From positions 2,294,001 to 2,358,000 of the forward strand of contig JALRME010000002.1 in NCBI GenBank assembly GCA_026120035.1: a stretch of DNA of 64,000 nt, in the 5' to 3' direction. This DNA is from Coleophoma eucalyptorum (Eukaryota; Ascomycota; Leotiomycetes; Helotiales; Dermateaceae). The notes beneath the pieces were generated by a model. The model was not told where the DNA came from, ran no database searches, and worked only from the letters and a program-made list of their open reading frames with translations. The translations under genes were made by a program, and so were the position numbers. Positions 21,964 through 33,941 of this stretch are shown here, piece after piece; the first letter of the stretch is position 1, and the number at the start of each line of letters is the position of its first letter.

Positions 21964-23471
21964 ATGAGCAGTCTCGAGAATTTCAAGCTCCAAATTCGTG
22001 AGCGTCTCAAAGGCGCAGAACTGAGTCGCAATCAAGCTATTGAGATTGAAGATACGAAGACACGCGAAAAGCGTGCTGAAACCATCACCCTCTTACACCA
22101 GCAATGGGCCGAAGAAGACAAAGCTCTTGAACAGAAACGTAAGGTTGATAAAGAGAACTTCGATAGGTGGGCTGAAGAAGATGCAAAGACTTGGGTTTGG
22201 TCTACTCTAGGGCCATCTCCCAGTTCCGCTATGGTCGAAGGCTCAGACACATCAAATCTTGCGCCAGCAAACGTTTCTGTAGAACATGAATCAGAGAGCG
22301 CGGCAGTTTCACAGCCTCCTGCAGAGCGAGAACTTACTGCAATCTCACAGGAGCCTGCTGCGCGGCAACCCTCAGAGGCATGGCAAACCCCACCACAACC
22401 CTTGGGTCAATCTAGTGAAGGGAAAGATAAGGGACCGGCAACAACCTTGACAAAGAGTATGAATGGTGATGAGTGTGTTGTCCGGGTTCCTCAACGTCTT
22501 GGCCAACCTGGCTATTATGCTATTAAGTGCCCCTGGTGCTCTTGCCCCATTTTCACCCACCCGAGCCCAGGTAGCTTGAAAAGTCTCAAAGATCACGTTC
22601 TAAAAGAGCACCAGATATCCACTTTGAACGAGGAATCATTGAAAGCTGTTCTAGGTCGTTGTGGTATATTAATATCAGACGCCACAAGTAAGTGGATGTA
22701 CTCCTTCAGAGCCCAGCAAAGATCTTCAAAGGATTCTATGACCCAGCCCCAGAGCGTACATCTTATTGGTAAAGTCACCTGCAAAGTTACAGACGTCGCT
22801 CGTGGAGATGTTGTTATCAAGTTGCCATCGAAGCTTGAGACTGGACAGGCCGTGACCCCCGGTTTTTACACTTTGGCTTGCAAGATGTGTAAGAAGAAGT
22901 TTCCAGGACTTGCAGACCCAATAGGCGCCTGTACAAATCACCTAAATGATGTCCATCGAAAGAGAGGCGAGGTCAAACATGATGCATATACATCCTTGCA
23001 AAGCTGTGCAACCCGCATCACCGACGCGACTGATAACTGGTATGCAAAATCTTGCTCGAAGAACAACTTTGCAAAATGGTTGACTGGCACTTGTCTTCGA
23101 ACGTTGGTGGTAGTCGATTCAAATGAGACGAATGGAAGGCGTGAGTACAAATTCGAGATAGCAGTCAGCCATATTTTGTCATTATGCTAAGAAATACCCT
23201 CACTTTAGGTTTTGTGCCTTCGGAGATTTCACAGCGGCAAGAATTCGAGAAGAACCACATAAAGCAAGAAGATAATAATGATATGGACTTGTACGAGGCC
23301 TCACCTAATCACAAACGCAGGAGAACCAACGGATTGTTCAAGCACACGGACTTACATACGCAAACATCTCCTATGGTAGGCACTAAACAGAACGAGCCGA
23401 AAATAGATAGAAGGGCCCGTGCGGATACTGTCGCCTCAGACGACGAGGATTCGATCGAGACCTTGAGATAG
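21964..23471 (+). CDS. unrecognised protein with tandemly duplicated C2H2 module
   Basis: Model join(21964..23140, 23209..23471), 479 aa. I do not recognise a named family. Residues ~1-75 are a charged, probable coiled coil (LLHQQWAEEDKALEQKRKVD). A Glu/Pro/Ser-rich linker follows. Two copies of a ~75-residue module come next. Copy 1 has C189-x2-C192-x18-H211-x4-H216 and copy 2 has C306-x2-C309-x16-H326-x4-H331. Each is preceded by a Leu/Val-Pro...Gly-Tyr/Phe-Tyr segment and followed by L-x2-C...I-x-DAT-x2-W. The C-terminus has a basic KRRR patch and an acidic end, suggesting a nuclear protein. The start at 21964 is the first ATG in frame. The intron (68 bp) has donor GTGAGT and acceptor TTTAG. 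A DNA- or protein-binding role is inferred from the fingers only. Confidence 0.7.
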
Positions 23472-24421
23472 AGAGATCTGCGAGGAGCATGTCTTCTTTT
23501 CATTACTGGTTTGTCGTAATGTACCAACCACTCTCCGTGGCTTTGCCAAAATCTCAAACATGCAGGGAATAGGATATGTAGACCTTTGACTTCTGGAGTT
23601 TCGTGGCTAGGACAGTCTTTAGGTGTTTCGAGGACTTAGAGTGTATCAGGGGACTAGCTCTAGGCGTAGTTTTCTAATTTGATGTCTCTACCAATTGATA
23701 CATGAATGAGGTTCAACCGCCTGCTCGCTTAAATGAGGTTGAAGCGTTGACATTAGGCGAAGTATGGCATCGTGATCCATGAATACACCCATCTACACCC
23801 TCCACCATTATAGTTCGATCTCACTTATTGCATGCTTGAGATTTCAACTGCTTTCTTATTATCCGATTATCACTCATTTCCTCCCATATAATTCCCAACA
23901 AATTTACGCTTACAGGAAGTGCGGTTGACATTTACGCTCGATTTCACCTACTATAAATGAGCTCGTACTGTCTGGCCAAAGACTTGTATTACGCCCAATA
24001 GTTCAGAGAGGCTTGTATATTGACATAATCGACAGGTTTTTACATTAGGGCTTGATAATAATACTGCTGAGGATTTTCAACTCTGTCTCTGAAGGAGTTG
24101 AATGATTCTCACGTTAACAAGGTTTCCAACTTGGTGCTATAAATTGGAAGTATCTGATAGTTATTAGATTTCAATAGAGTACCGAAAATAGTACCTGAGA
24201 GAGCTGTATTTTTTTTAGCAAAGCGGCTATCACCTGAAAAAGTTCGAGAGGTGGCTGTAGGACTTAGAACTCTGATCTAGATACTCTCATATTCGGTTAA
24301 TTCTTTCTCAAGCTCAAATTTCTTTCTCCCACTCTGTTGATCTAGACTAAGAGAATTGCTTATAGAAACGCCTCACGTGTACTATCGTATCCTAACTATC
24401 GAAACCCAACAATCTTGCGTA
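23472..24421. other. AT-leaning intergenic region
   Basis: About 950 bp between two unrecognised genes on the same strand. No further feature is supported. Confidence 0.5.
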
Positions 24422-25651
24422 ATGGATAAAGAGGTTTGTAAAGCCAGTACTTTTGGAGAATACGATATCATACTGACTTTGACAATTCAAGGGTACCATA
24501 GAGGCTAAGGCTTCTGCCTTAGTCTGCAAGTACAACGATGAATGTAGCAAGCAGAACGAGCACAGATCACGTGAAGATGAGGACTGGAACACGGAACGAG
24601 AAGAAATAATCAGAAGCATTAAGAATATTGCAACCGGGGGCATATCAAAGGCAAACAACCTGTCCAAACCTCCATTTTCTGATAATGATAGAATGGCTAT
24701 TGACCCCTTGGCCGAGGAGGCAGGCGAAGCCAAGGCAATGGCGAAGGATATCAACGCACAGGTTCCTGGTACTAAGACGGACCACCATGTCAACATCCTT
24801 CTCAACGGTTGGAAAGACGATGATGACCAGAAGAATTCAGATCGATGCAGAGAAGATGCGGCGAGAATCGCACAGCTTGCGAAGGCGCTCTTGGAGCTCA
24901 AATTCGAACATGGCACGGTTGCAGATTTACTTCCGTGTACACCACTACCCCTCTCAAGCAAGCGGACTGCAGGTGAGAGTTTGATTCTGGCAAGATGACA
25001 TTTATTGACTTTCCCAGGTGGTGAGAAGCCGCGTACAATGAAAACCACAAAGAAAGCCACACCAAGAACCCCTAGGTCTCGTGCTAATGCTCAGTCACCC
25101 GAGGTTGATCCTTGCCGTCTCAGTTTGACACCCAATTCTACTTTCATGGGAAAAGAAGCTTCTTCTAAGGAGCTATCTAAGCCGTTCATGCCAATCAAAA
25201 TTTCGTTGGTGGAAATCGATCCCCTCATTGAATTCCCAGACTGAAACTATGAAATAGGCTTACTACCTCAAGCCATAAAGTCAGCGAGGAAGAAACCGAG
25301 GCTGTAAAGGCTCCCCCAATGACTGCGTTTGAACGACGACGACAGGCAAATATTGAAGCAAATAACAAGGCCCTCGCAGAGATCACTCCCTTGGAAATCA
25401 CCGTCTCAAAGAAGGCCGTTCAGCCTCGATCTCGTACCAAAAAGCAACCAATTCCACGCCGTGAGTCCTTGAAACGAGGAGCCAAAGAGTCAGCCATTCT
25501 TCGACTCACGGAAACTTCAGAGGGCAAGGACTTTGAAGATGACTCTCCAGAAGAGAACCTCGATGAACCTGAACCTAAGCGGCAAGCAATTGAAACGGAG
25601 GATCAATTCGACTTCAAGACCGCCTACGCCTCTGGTTTCTTACACTTCTAA
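24422..25651 (+). CDS. unrecognised basic protein with CMR1-like linear motif
   Basis: Model join(24422..24433, 24492..24972, 25018..25204, 25258..25651), about 357 aa. The first exon encodes only MDKE. Coding character is supported by phase-matching exons and a long open second exon (NILLNGWKDDDD, RIAQLAKALLELKFEHGTVADLLP). The third exon is basic (KTTKKATPRTPRSRANAQSP). The last exon starts with FERRRQANIEANNKALAEI, which resembles the N-terminal motif of fungal CMR1/WDR76 DNA-damage-binding proteins. No WD40 repeats follow, and the protein ends with an acidic stretch and FDFKTAYASGFLHF. The third intron uses a weak GTTGGT donor, so the exon 3/4 junction is uncertain. Function is unknown. 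It may be nuclear, from its basic patches. Confidence 0.55.
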
Positions 25652-25786
25652 GTTCTGGATCGGTTGTTAGGAATACCTGCAGCCATTTCGAGGATATTAC
25701 AACCTGCAAATATCATGTCAAAGTTACTTTTCAGAGAGGAGAGTGTGATCAAGGATTGCGGGGGTTTTAAATGCTTGATGCCCATA

Positions 25787-25840
25787 TCTCGTCTTTCTCG
25801 TCTTTCTCGCCATTCTCGCCTTTCTCGCCTTTCTCGCATT
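25787..25840. repeat. six copies of a 9-bp repeat
   Basis: Head-to-tail units of the form TCTCGTCTT / TCTCGCCTT / TCTCGCCAT, read directly. The unit is a multiple of three, so both strands stay open through it, which explains the overlapping open frames here. Confidence 0.88.
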
Positions 25841-26509
25841 CCTAGTTTGTGTTCCATCGGTATTTGCCGGGACTTGCTTTTCGGGAGGTTCATGTGGGCC
25901 CCTCCCTGCAACTTCATTCGCATTTTCAAATGTTAAAGTCAAACATGCATCCTCCTCACAGCTGGAATCACAAGCCGCAGGCTCAAGAGTCCTCTTCGTT
26001 AAGTCTCCTTCTATTACACAGCACGAGATGAAGAATATCCGGTTGCATTTAACGGAAGAAATTGTATTCGAGCGACCACGCGACCTTCATTAGTTTTGTG
26101 TTACGGATAACCCGGACTTCTGCGGAATTTGCACATATGGAGGAATACAAGCAGTCCACAACTGTACAGCTTCGGATAGAACATCCACAGCTGGTCTAGC
26201 TCGTTCGTCCATCTTCTCCAAAATTCGGCACTGAAAATTCTCAGTCAGTTAACACCCATGGTAGCTGTTGTAGTTTTGCTGGAGTGTCCTTCCCTTTGTC
26301 GTTTTATTTTGTTTCCTCTTTCAAATTGATTTGATGCCTTGCTATTTCGGGGGCCGTTGCGTCGGCTAAGGCAGGGGTTTGTTCTATTTGGCGTTGACTT
26401 GCGGAATACGAAAGCCATACGCAAATACTTCCAAGCTAGATTGTAGGTCCTTTACTAGAATTGCAAAATTCAATACGAGCCGTTACTTCCACGTCCCGCC
26501 ATCCTTATG

Positions 26510-26533
26510 CGAGAGCGAGAGCGAGAGCGAGCA
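26510..26533. repeat. (GAGAGC)n hexanucleotide repeat
   Basis: About four head-to-tail GAGAGC/GCGAGA units, read directly. Confidence 0.85.
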
Positions 26534-27003
26534 CAAGGATTGAGGTGAAGTGACGGGGGCCGGCTGGGAGAGTACGGCTAAGCGAGAGGTGACAAGTGAC
26601 AAGATTTTCACTGCCGTCATTCACCGCCAAAGAATGCTATTTCGGGCGCGCATCTTTCGTCATGACCGCACTTTGGTCTCGCGTTCGGATCTGCGCGATC
26701 TGTTTCGAGCTCCAACATTAAAAGCACCCCAGTTGGACGCTCGTTCACATATCCACACGCGAATCCCTCGGTCTTGCTTCCTATCAATCTACTCGTAAAT
26801 TAGCTGCAAACCTTCTTTTGTTTATCCCTCGCTTCTTCGGACTCTACAGCTTCGCCGACTGGCATTCACTGCTCTCACGGACACGGCTTACGGAACATCC
26901 GATCGCCACGCAAACGAAGAGTAGACTCTCCGACCCCGAACCCAATCCTCTGGTCAGCCAGCGCATCCGAAATTCCAGATGAACATATCGCATTCAGCAA
27001 CCC

Positions 27004-30000
27004 ATGGCTGACGCGCTGCCGAAAACCCAGGTGACTGATGCGCGGGATCTAGATGGTAGGTCTCTTGGCGCATCAGGGTCACCTAATCCAGAGCAAGCTT
27101 CGCACCAAGGAAGACCGCGGTCTGCTACCTCCTCTGAAGGTAAGCTGTTTCTTTCTGCCTGATCCATATAGTCAAATCCCTCCCATGATCTGCTACTGCT
27201 GGTGCATGAACTACCACAGCACAATGACTCAATGTTTCTTTTCTGTGCACTTGTGCTCCTGGTACTGACCGCAGTGGCAATTGCAGGAGCCCATACACAA
27301 TCAAACGGAAAGAAATCACCAGTGAACTTGATTCGAAACAGTTCCAGCAAAGAAGGCACCGGAATTACGGCTAAGAGTGCTCCTCCGGTCAGAACTACAA
27401 CCGCCATCGATCCTCTCTCGCATGTATGCTTCCTTGTTCTTTATAGCTTGCAAGATGCTCCAGATGGCTCTGCGCTGCATAGCAAGACTTGACTGACTGA
27501 CATTTTGCAATAGCATATCCTCAAACGGACAAATACAGAGAACACTATACCACAGAAGTTACGCACAAATACGTTGCCTGATACTCCAACGATCAGCGTC
27601 ACAAGCCCGATTAGTATTGAGGCCGGGGCACCAGGACTCGGGAAACATGGACAGCCAGAGATCATTCGCAGTGATTCAAATCCTCTCAAGGAGAAGAAGT
27701 ACGTGGTCACCAATCAGCCAGTCGGTCCTGTGAACAGCTTAGGCTTTCCTGCTTACTTTACTGCGGCGCATGTTGCTTATGCCTACCATGTGGCAATCTA
27801 TCGTAAGATTTTTGTTGGGCTAGCTTACTGATGTTTTTCTTAGGAAGGGGGTGTCATTCTTGAGTCGATTCAGTATCATCGGTGGAAAGAAAAAGGATTT
27901 GGGCGATGATTTAGATGACGATGAATCGGAACTTGGCGATCGACGCACGGAAGGCATGAATGCACATGTGTTCTCTTCGTCAATCGGAGCAAATGGATAT
28001 ATTCCCCAGCATAAGGAGCCACCCAGATACATTAAGGTTCGCGCACATAACAAGAAGCGGAGGGAATTCAACCGTATGTTCCTGGCGCAGGAACTTAGTG
28101 GCACAAAGCATGCCGTTAGCGACGAGAAAGTTCCAGGCTTGACCACGCATGATGTGCCGTCTAAGACATCAAAACTACCAAAAACTAGCGGAGCAGTTTG
28201 GTCCACAGAGTTTAGCAGGGATGGCCGGTATTTGGCAGCTGCAGGCCGTGATCAGGTCGTGCGAGTTTGGGCTGTAATTTCCACACCAGAGGAGCGACAG
28301 GCTCATGAATACGACGAAGATATCTCATCCGCGGTTGCTGGCGACGCTGGTGGTGAGAGACTTAGTGCTCCTGTGTTCCGAACGAAGCCAATTCGAGAGT
28401 TCCAAGGTCACACGGGTGACGTTTTAGATCTGAGTTGGAGTAAGAACAACTTTTTACTTTCTTCGTCAATGGACAAGACCGTACGGCTATGGCACATCAG
28501 TCGACAAGAATGCTTATGCACATTCAAGCACAAGGACTTTGTGACTGCTATTGCATTTCACCCTCGTGATGATCGCTTCTTTCTGGCTGGATCACTGGAT
28601 TCCGTGCTTCGTTTATGGAGTATTCCTGATAAGAGTGTGGCATTTTGGAACCAACTACCTGATTTAATAACTGCCGTGGCTTTTACGCCAGATGGCAAGA
28701 CGGCAATGGCTGGTACCCTGAACGGATTGTGTATGTTTTACGAAACCGAGGGTCTGAAATATCTTACGCAGATTCATGTGCGGTCTTCACGTGGCAGGAA
28801 CGCCAAAGGTAGTAAGATTACTGGTATTCGATGCATGGTAATCCCACCTGATTCGCCAAACGGGGAAGGCGATACGAAGGTACTTATCACAAGCAACGAT
28901 TCTCGAGTACGAATGTATAATATGCGTGAAAAGAGCTTGGAATTGAAGTTCAGGGGCAATGAAAATACATGCAGTCAAATAAACGCGAGTTTTAGCGATG
29001 ACGCGCAGTATGTTATCTGCGGTAGCGAAGATCGAAAAGCCTATATTTGGTCTATTGGAGCTGCCGAATCGGAAAATAAAGACAAGCGGCCACTAGAATA
29101 TTTCGAGGCACATTCAGACATGGTCACTGCTACTGCTATGGCGCCAACACAATCGAGGCAGCTGCTGAGCGCGTCTGGGGATCCGCTCTATGATTTGTGC
29201 AACCCGCCCCCAGTAACCTTGTTGAGCAGGGAGGAATCAAATGTTTCGTCAGTACCAGCTACTGAGGCAGAGAAGCGCCTTTCGAATCCTGTAAGTGAGA
29301 AAGCTAGTGAAAAGCCGGAAGGAAGTCCTGCATATCTTGCTCGCTGCACCCACCTCGATGGCAACATCATCATTACAGCGGACTACCAGGGGAAGATCAA
29401 GGTGTTCCGTCAAGACTGCGCATACAACAAGCGTCGGAGTGACACCTGGGAAACATCATCAAACTTTTCCAAGAAAATGCTTGGGCGAAGCAACAGCCTC
29501 ATGACTCGGCACAGCGCTAGCTCGCATTCACGGCGGACATCCATCTCACAAACTTCTGCAGGGGCATCTCAAACAGCATCAGATCAAATACTCTCCTGGC
29601 GAAATTCTGTCAGAAGTACTGATAGCCGTGAGAATAGTATTCGGAGTGGTATTAGAAATTCTTATGGAGATCGCAGCATGTCACCTGGCAAATCCGATCG
29701 AGCCCCAGCCCACCCAGTCCTTGGTCCTCAGCCAATCCTCAGCTCTCAGCCGAACCTTGCCAGTGCAGCGCGCCATCAAGTCTATGACCAAGCAGTTGCA
29801 ACAAAAACCGCTCCCATCAGTACAACTACTAGCCCACCCCAGAGTCTACGAAAGGGAAAGAAAAGTGATAGCAATGGCATCAGTCAGCCGCCTGCTCCAA
29901 GTTTCAGCCTTCATAGTGCCAGCGATAGCAACGATTTGAAGCTTGATGCAAACGGGAAAAGCTATCAGTTCTGGAATCCTCAATCCTGGAAAAACCCTCT

Positions 30001-30238
30001 CAATTCTTCCAGTGAATCGAGTAAGCTTGGCACAGAAGGGCTGAAACCCCCGGTTCAACGGGGACCTAGTATCGTGAGCAAACTCAGTAGCGAGTGCAGC
30101 TCATCTGAGAATGGGGATGAAAGTGAGGGAGAAGCTTTGACATGTAAAAAGTGCAGTGGGAAAGATTTTAGAGCCAAGAAGGTTGTTGGAAGAGGACAAC
30201 GGCTCGTATGTACAAAGTGTGGAACGACAGCGGAGTAA
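27004..30238 (+). CDS. WD40-repeat protein, DGR2/YMR102C (WDR44-like) family
   Basis: Model join(27004..27139, 27287..27423, 27514..27698, 27844..30238), 950 aa. The four exons join in phase, and the junction KEKKKGVSFLSRFSIIGGKK reads naturally. The N-terminal ~150 residues are Ser/Pro/Thr-rich. A conserved basic segment RYIKVRAHNKKRREFNRMFL precedes the propeller. WD repeats are visible as GAVWSTEFSRDGRYLAAAG, FQGHTGDVLDLSW, SSSMDKTVRLWHI, DFVTAIAFHPRDDRFFLAGS, ICGSEDRKAYIW and further weaker copies. A long Ser-rich tail follows. The extreme C-terminus has a four-Cys zinc ribbon (CKKCSGKDF...LVCTKCG). The yeast relatives are poorly characterised, and human WDR44 binds Rab11. A scaffold role is inferred from the fold. 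Confidence 0.88.
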
Positions 30239-31091
30239 GCGCGGCCTGATTTGGTCGTTGCCTTATGTGCAAAACTTAATGGTAATGAGTATTGACTTAT
30301 GAGGCGTAAGGTATAGTAGAAAGAGGTGGATATCTTCTGGGGTAGGAAAGCAAACTTCCACCCAGAGCTGTGATCCTTTGTATAGTAGCTACCAACGTTA
30401 ATTTTTGCATCTGGCAGTCGCTAATTCTCCACCGTGTCTCGCTAAGTATCATTTGCTTACCGTACTTGCGGGATCAGGACCACACAAGGAAAAGTTTCGT
30501 GGGCATGCAGTAGTGAGGGACGCTGTGGTCCTTTCATAGCACAGCAGTGATGCGGAGAAAACAATTCTGCATCAATACTGCATCAATTCTGCAATCTTGG
30601 TTATAAATCCTAATCGTATGATTAGGCGTCGTTCAGGGTCCAGCCATAGGGCCCATGTGTTCCCAAATTTGCATCCTTGGCCCATCGGCAGGCGTCGGAT
30701 CAACTCTTGGTTCGTTCAAGAGCCATGGGTGATGCTAGTGTGGCATGTTTTCCATGCATTGTACCAGGAGGCCTGCTATTTCTTATCAATTCTCCTGCGC
30801 CAGTATTACGTCTGTTCATGCTTTTCCGACTTTTCCATGGACTTGTTTCGATTTCATCCTGCGTTTCTCTGGCTTCTCCATTGAGCTATCTCCATTCCAG
30901 GATGGAAGTGTGGCAGCATCTCTGCTTATGCCCGGGTTTCATGATAACGATTGAGCATCAGAAGAAGTGGATGCATTTATATATTGTCGCGCCGAATTTG
31001 GTTTGGGTTTTCTGATCTGAGACAGAATACATACAGTATCACTCACATGTTAAGCTGATATCTTATCTTATCTTATCCTCCACTATTCACG
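30239..31091. promoter_or_regulatory. intergenic region, WD40 gene to protoglobin
   Basis: About 850 bp with the WD40 3' UTR and the protoglobin promoter. A GATA-site cluster lies at its right end (listed separately). No other gene is supported. Confidence 0.5.
31057..31077. promoter_or_regulatory. cluster of four GATA-factor core sites
   Basis: One GATA and three directly repeated TTATC (reverse GATA) cores occur within 21 bp, ending 14 bp before the protoglobin ATG. Fungal GATA factors (nitrogen, iron and light regulators) bind such cores. So close to the ATG they could also lie in the leader. Confidence 0.5.
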
Positions 31092-31839
31092 ATGCAACAC
31101 ATTGATATATCCTCCTTGGAAGAGCTTCCACACAGGATAGCGTACCTTTCTTCCTTCCTCGAACTCACAGAGGCAGATGGTGAAGTTCTGCGTGCATCAA
31201 AACCTCTGATTGCCCCACTCATTCCAAGCATACTAGACGCAGTCTATTCCAAGCTCCTCTTGTACGACATCACAGCCCAGGTCTTCGTGCCAAAGAACAC
31301 GGATTATGAGGGCGAGACTGTCGAGAACGTCCAGGACCTGACACTACAGCATCCACAAATAGCCTTGAGGCAGGACTTCCTAAAGGTATGCACGTTTCCT
31401 TAGCTCATACTGCAGATCTGTCGCCAACTTCCCCTAGAACTATCTCGTCCGGCTCGTCTCGACAACGGATCTATCGGCCGGCAGTTCATTCTGGGTATAT
31501 CTCAACAATGTGGGCATCATGCACACCGGTCACCCAGGCTTCAAACACCGTGAGAAGAAGCCCGAGCTGAGGGTCGAGTACATCCACATGGGGGCCTTAC
31601 TTGGCTATGTCATCGACGTCGTTATTGCCGCTGTCATGGACATGGATGTCATCGACACGCAGATGAAGAGCAAGGTTTTGAGGGCATTCAACAAGGTCCT
31701 TTGGATCCAGAATGATCTGTTTGCCCGGCATTATATGGTGGACAACCCGGCACCTTCTGCGTCGAATGGCGTTGTTGCCAGTGAGAGTGGTGGTGCCTGT
31801 CCGTTCTCGGGGAAGCTCGCGAACGGAGCGACTTCCTAA
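31092..31839 (+). CDS. protoglobin-domain heme protein
   Basis: Model join(31092..31385, 31438..31839), 231 aa. The fold is the single-domain protoglobin / globin-sensor type. Visible features are an N-terminal helix region (RIAYLSSFLELTEADGEVL), LIPSILDAVYSKLLLYDITA, and the F-helix segment NNVGIMHTGHPGF. In that segment His127 (VGIMH) is at the place of the proximal heme ligand. EYIHMGALLGYVIDVVIAAV and a last helix follow. No kinase or cyclase output domain is attached, so it is a stand-alone globin. Relatives bind O2, CO or NO, and the role in fungi is largely unknown. The intron (52 bp) joins FLK to NYLVRL in phase. The tail carries a Cys in GGACPFSG. A short tandem repeat begins within the stop codon. 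Confidence 0.85.
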
Positions 31840-31893
31840 TCGCTCTGCTTAGGAAATCGCCTGCTTAGGCAATCGCTCTGCTTAGGAAATCGC
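31838..31893. repeat. 3.4 copies of a 16-17-bp repeat overlapping the protoglobin stop
   Basis: The unit AATCGCTCTGCTTAGGA is read directly three times (the middle copy lacks one base and ends in C), followed by AATCGC. The first copy starts inside the TAA stop. Confidence 0.92.
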
Positions 31894-33913
31894 AGGTGCA
31901 TGTTGAATTTGTTAAGGGTGGCTGTCGTTGAATACGTGTGATTCGATATAGGCAGCCGTGTTTGGCGTGGACCATGGGAGTGGCTTGTACGATACCTAGG
32001 TAGGAAGTCAGGGATTGAATGGAGAATGGGACATGTCAAAGAGGCTTTAATGCTCGAAGGCAGTCCAGTAATGCAAACGGGGTAAAGGAGCTGAAGCAGA
32101 TTGAGATGGAAGAGTCTCTAGGAACGGAAGGGGGATGTAAGTGATTAAAGATATGTCAGCAATTGACTTGGGATGACTTATGATCAGACAACTTCGTGCA
32201 GTCCTAAATCAGTAACAGTAAGAGAAGCAGAACCGCTTGCTGATTGTGTGCACCCCTATCTTGGGACGTCACATGATAATAGCAAGCGAGGGTGTCTTGC
32301 AGCGTACCTGCCTTACCTTACGACGTACCTTTCGTATGCTTGGTAGCCTTCTAACTTATACCGGCTATAAGAATGTACAGTTTATCTCTAATATAGTCAC
32401 CTGATGGTGCGTCTGAATTACGTCTCCATACGTCTATACAGCCACAAACAGGCTAAATATAAAAACAATTACCCGACTCTGTCAGTCAGTATACACCGAG
32501 AATACGTATGCTTAGAAATGTTAGTAGTTAGTGCACAGTATCAGGTGACCAGAAAGCACCAGGGAAGCAGCGCTGAACTCCTTCTTTCTCTAACTTCCGA
32601 ACAATCTTGTCCTGCATAATCGTCTTGTCATTTTTACTTCCCTGAAAGAAAAGAGGCATCATCAACTCATATTCACAGCGACAGTCTCACTCAGCACTCT
32701 CTTGAACGCCAATGCCCCCTTCCTCGTATCGAGCTCGGGTGGCGGCATACATTTGGAAGCGCTGTCAGAGTCTCAGCAATCCGTTCTTACTGCAGCTCCA
32801 ATGTACACCAAACTTGTACCACTGCAGTTATGCTCGGTTTAAACAAGAAATATTCTCAACTCCAGTGATCTTGCTAACACAATCATCAAGGACTGGATTT
32901 ATGCTCAGCGATGGACATACCGAAACAACCCCGATAATGCGCGCTTCATTCAGCTATTTATTTTTTCTAGAAATACCATATGCAGAAAGGCTGGTTTACA
33001 GAGGCTGACTCGCCACACCGAATCCTCCGTAGAAGCAGGACGACTATCCATGCGATGTTATACGAGTCCTGAAATTTATTACTATGCCACTCGTTTCTTG
33101 AACCAGTCAAGCTTTCTGCAGACAGAACTGCCAGTATCTTTAACCTAGAACAAAGGGTCCAGATTCTTAGCCTCTATATATTAAGACTTAATATAGGCAG
33201 GCTCTCTAGTCCTGAAGCCATTCTGGACGATCCGATCTTAACTGCCGCTGTCTGTCCTGTTGCATGTGGTTGAGGCGGGTCGTTTTTGGACTATTCCGGC
33301 ACCATATCTTTCCAGCCTTCTTAGGCGTGCGCGAGGTATTTCATTTCAGCAGCAACACTAGTTACCGCTGAACTTGATTATTCATATTCTTGGCAGTGGG
33401 GGAGCCGTTTACCATCAACCATTGGACCACCACTGGACCTCTCTGGTTTGTGAGGCTTGATCATTCGGACAGGATGTACGGGGCGCATCAAACTCAAGTG
33501 GACACTCGTGATCGAAGTTCCATGGAGCTGCTGTGTTCGCCAAACATCCTGGCTATATGCTCTGTGGTATATCATGTCAAATCCTTGTAAAAGTCGATCA
33601 TTCTATGTGTCGTCTGCTGCATGCCATATACGCCGCAAGTCTGCAGTCCTTAATCGGTGTGTAATCTTCACAAACGTAAGGCCTATTAGACTGCGTGGTT
33701 GTTACCGATACCTTTACGGGATGTGGAGGAACCACTGTTATTGGAAATGCTTACATGAGAGAATCTCCCGACCAGATGCATGAAAACAACGTCTAATGCC
33801 GACTAATCGAGGAAATAATCGGCTTTGTCCGAACCAATGTTTTCTTTTGCAGTATTGTTCCAAGGCTTGATCCTTGGTGCATTTAATTGGAATTATATCT
33901 CTTCGTATGTTGG

Positions 33914-33941
33914 GCGTAACGAGCGCGTAACGAGCGTTACG
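33914..33941. repeat. short direct repeat with a perfect inverted repeat
   Basis: GCGTAACGAGC occurs twice in a row, and the second copy runs into CGTAACG-AG-CGTTACG, a 7-bp perfect palindromic arm pair. Function is unknown. Confidence 0.7.

Larger units (their letters stand above)
25652..27003. other. intergenic region upstream of the WD40 gene
   Basis: About 1.35 kb without a supported gene. It contains a 9-bp tandem repeat and a GAGAGC repeat (listed separately). Towards 27000 it becomes a pyrimidine-rich likely leader. Confidence 0.5.

Noticed and set aside
25664..25936. Frames encoding repeated Ser-Arg-Leu / Ala-Arg-Lys units on both strands
   Set aside because: They are produced by the 9-bp tandem repeat, whose length keeps all frames open. 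No evidence for a gene.
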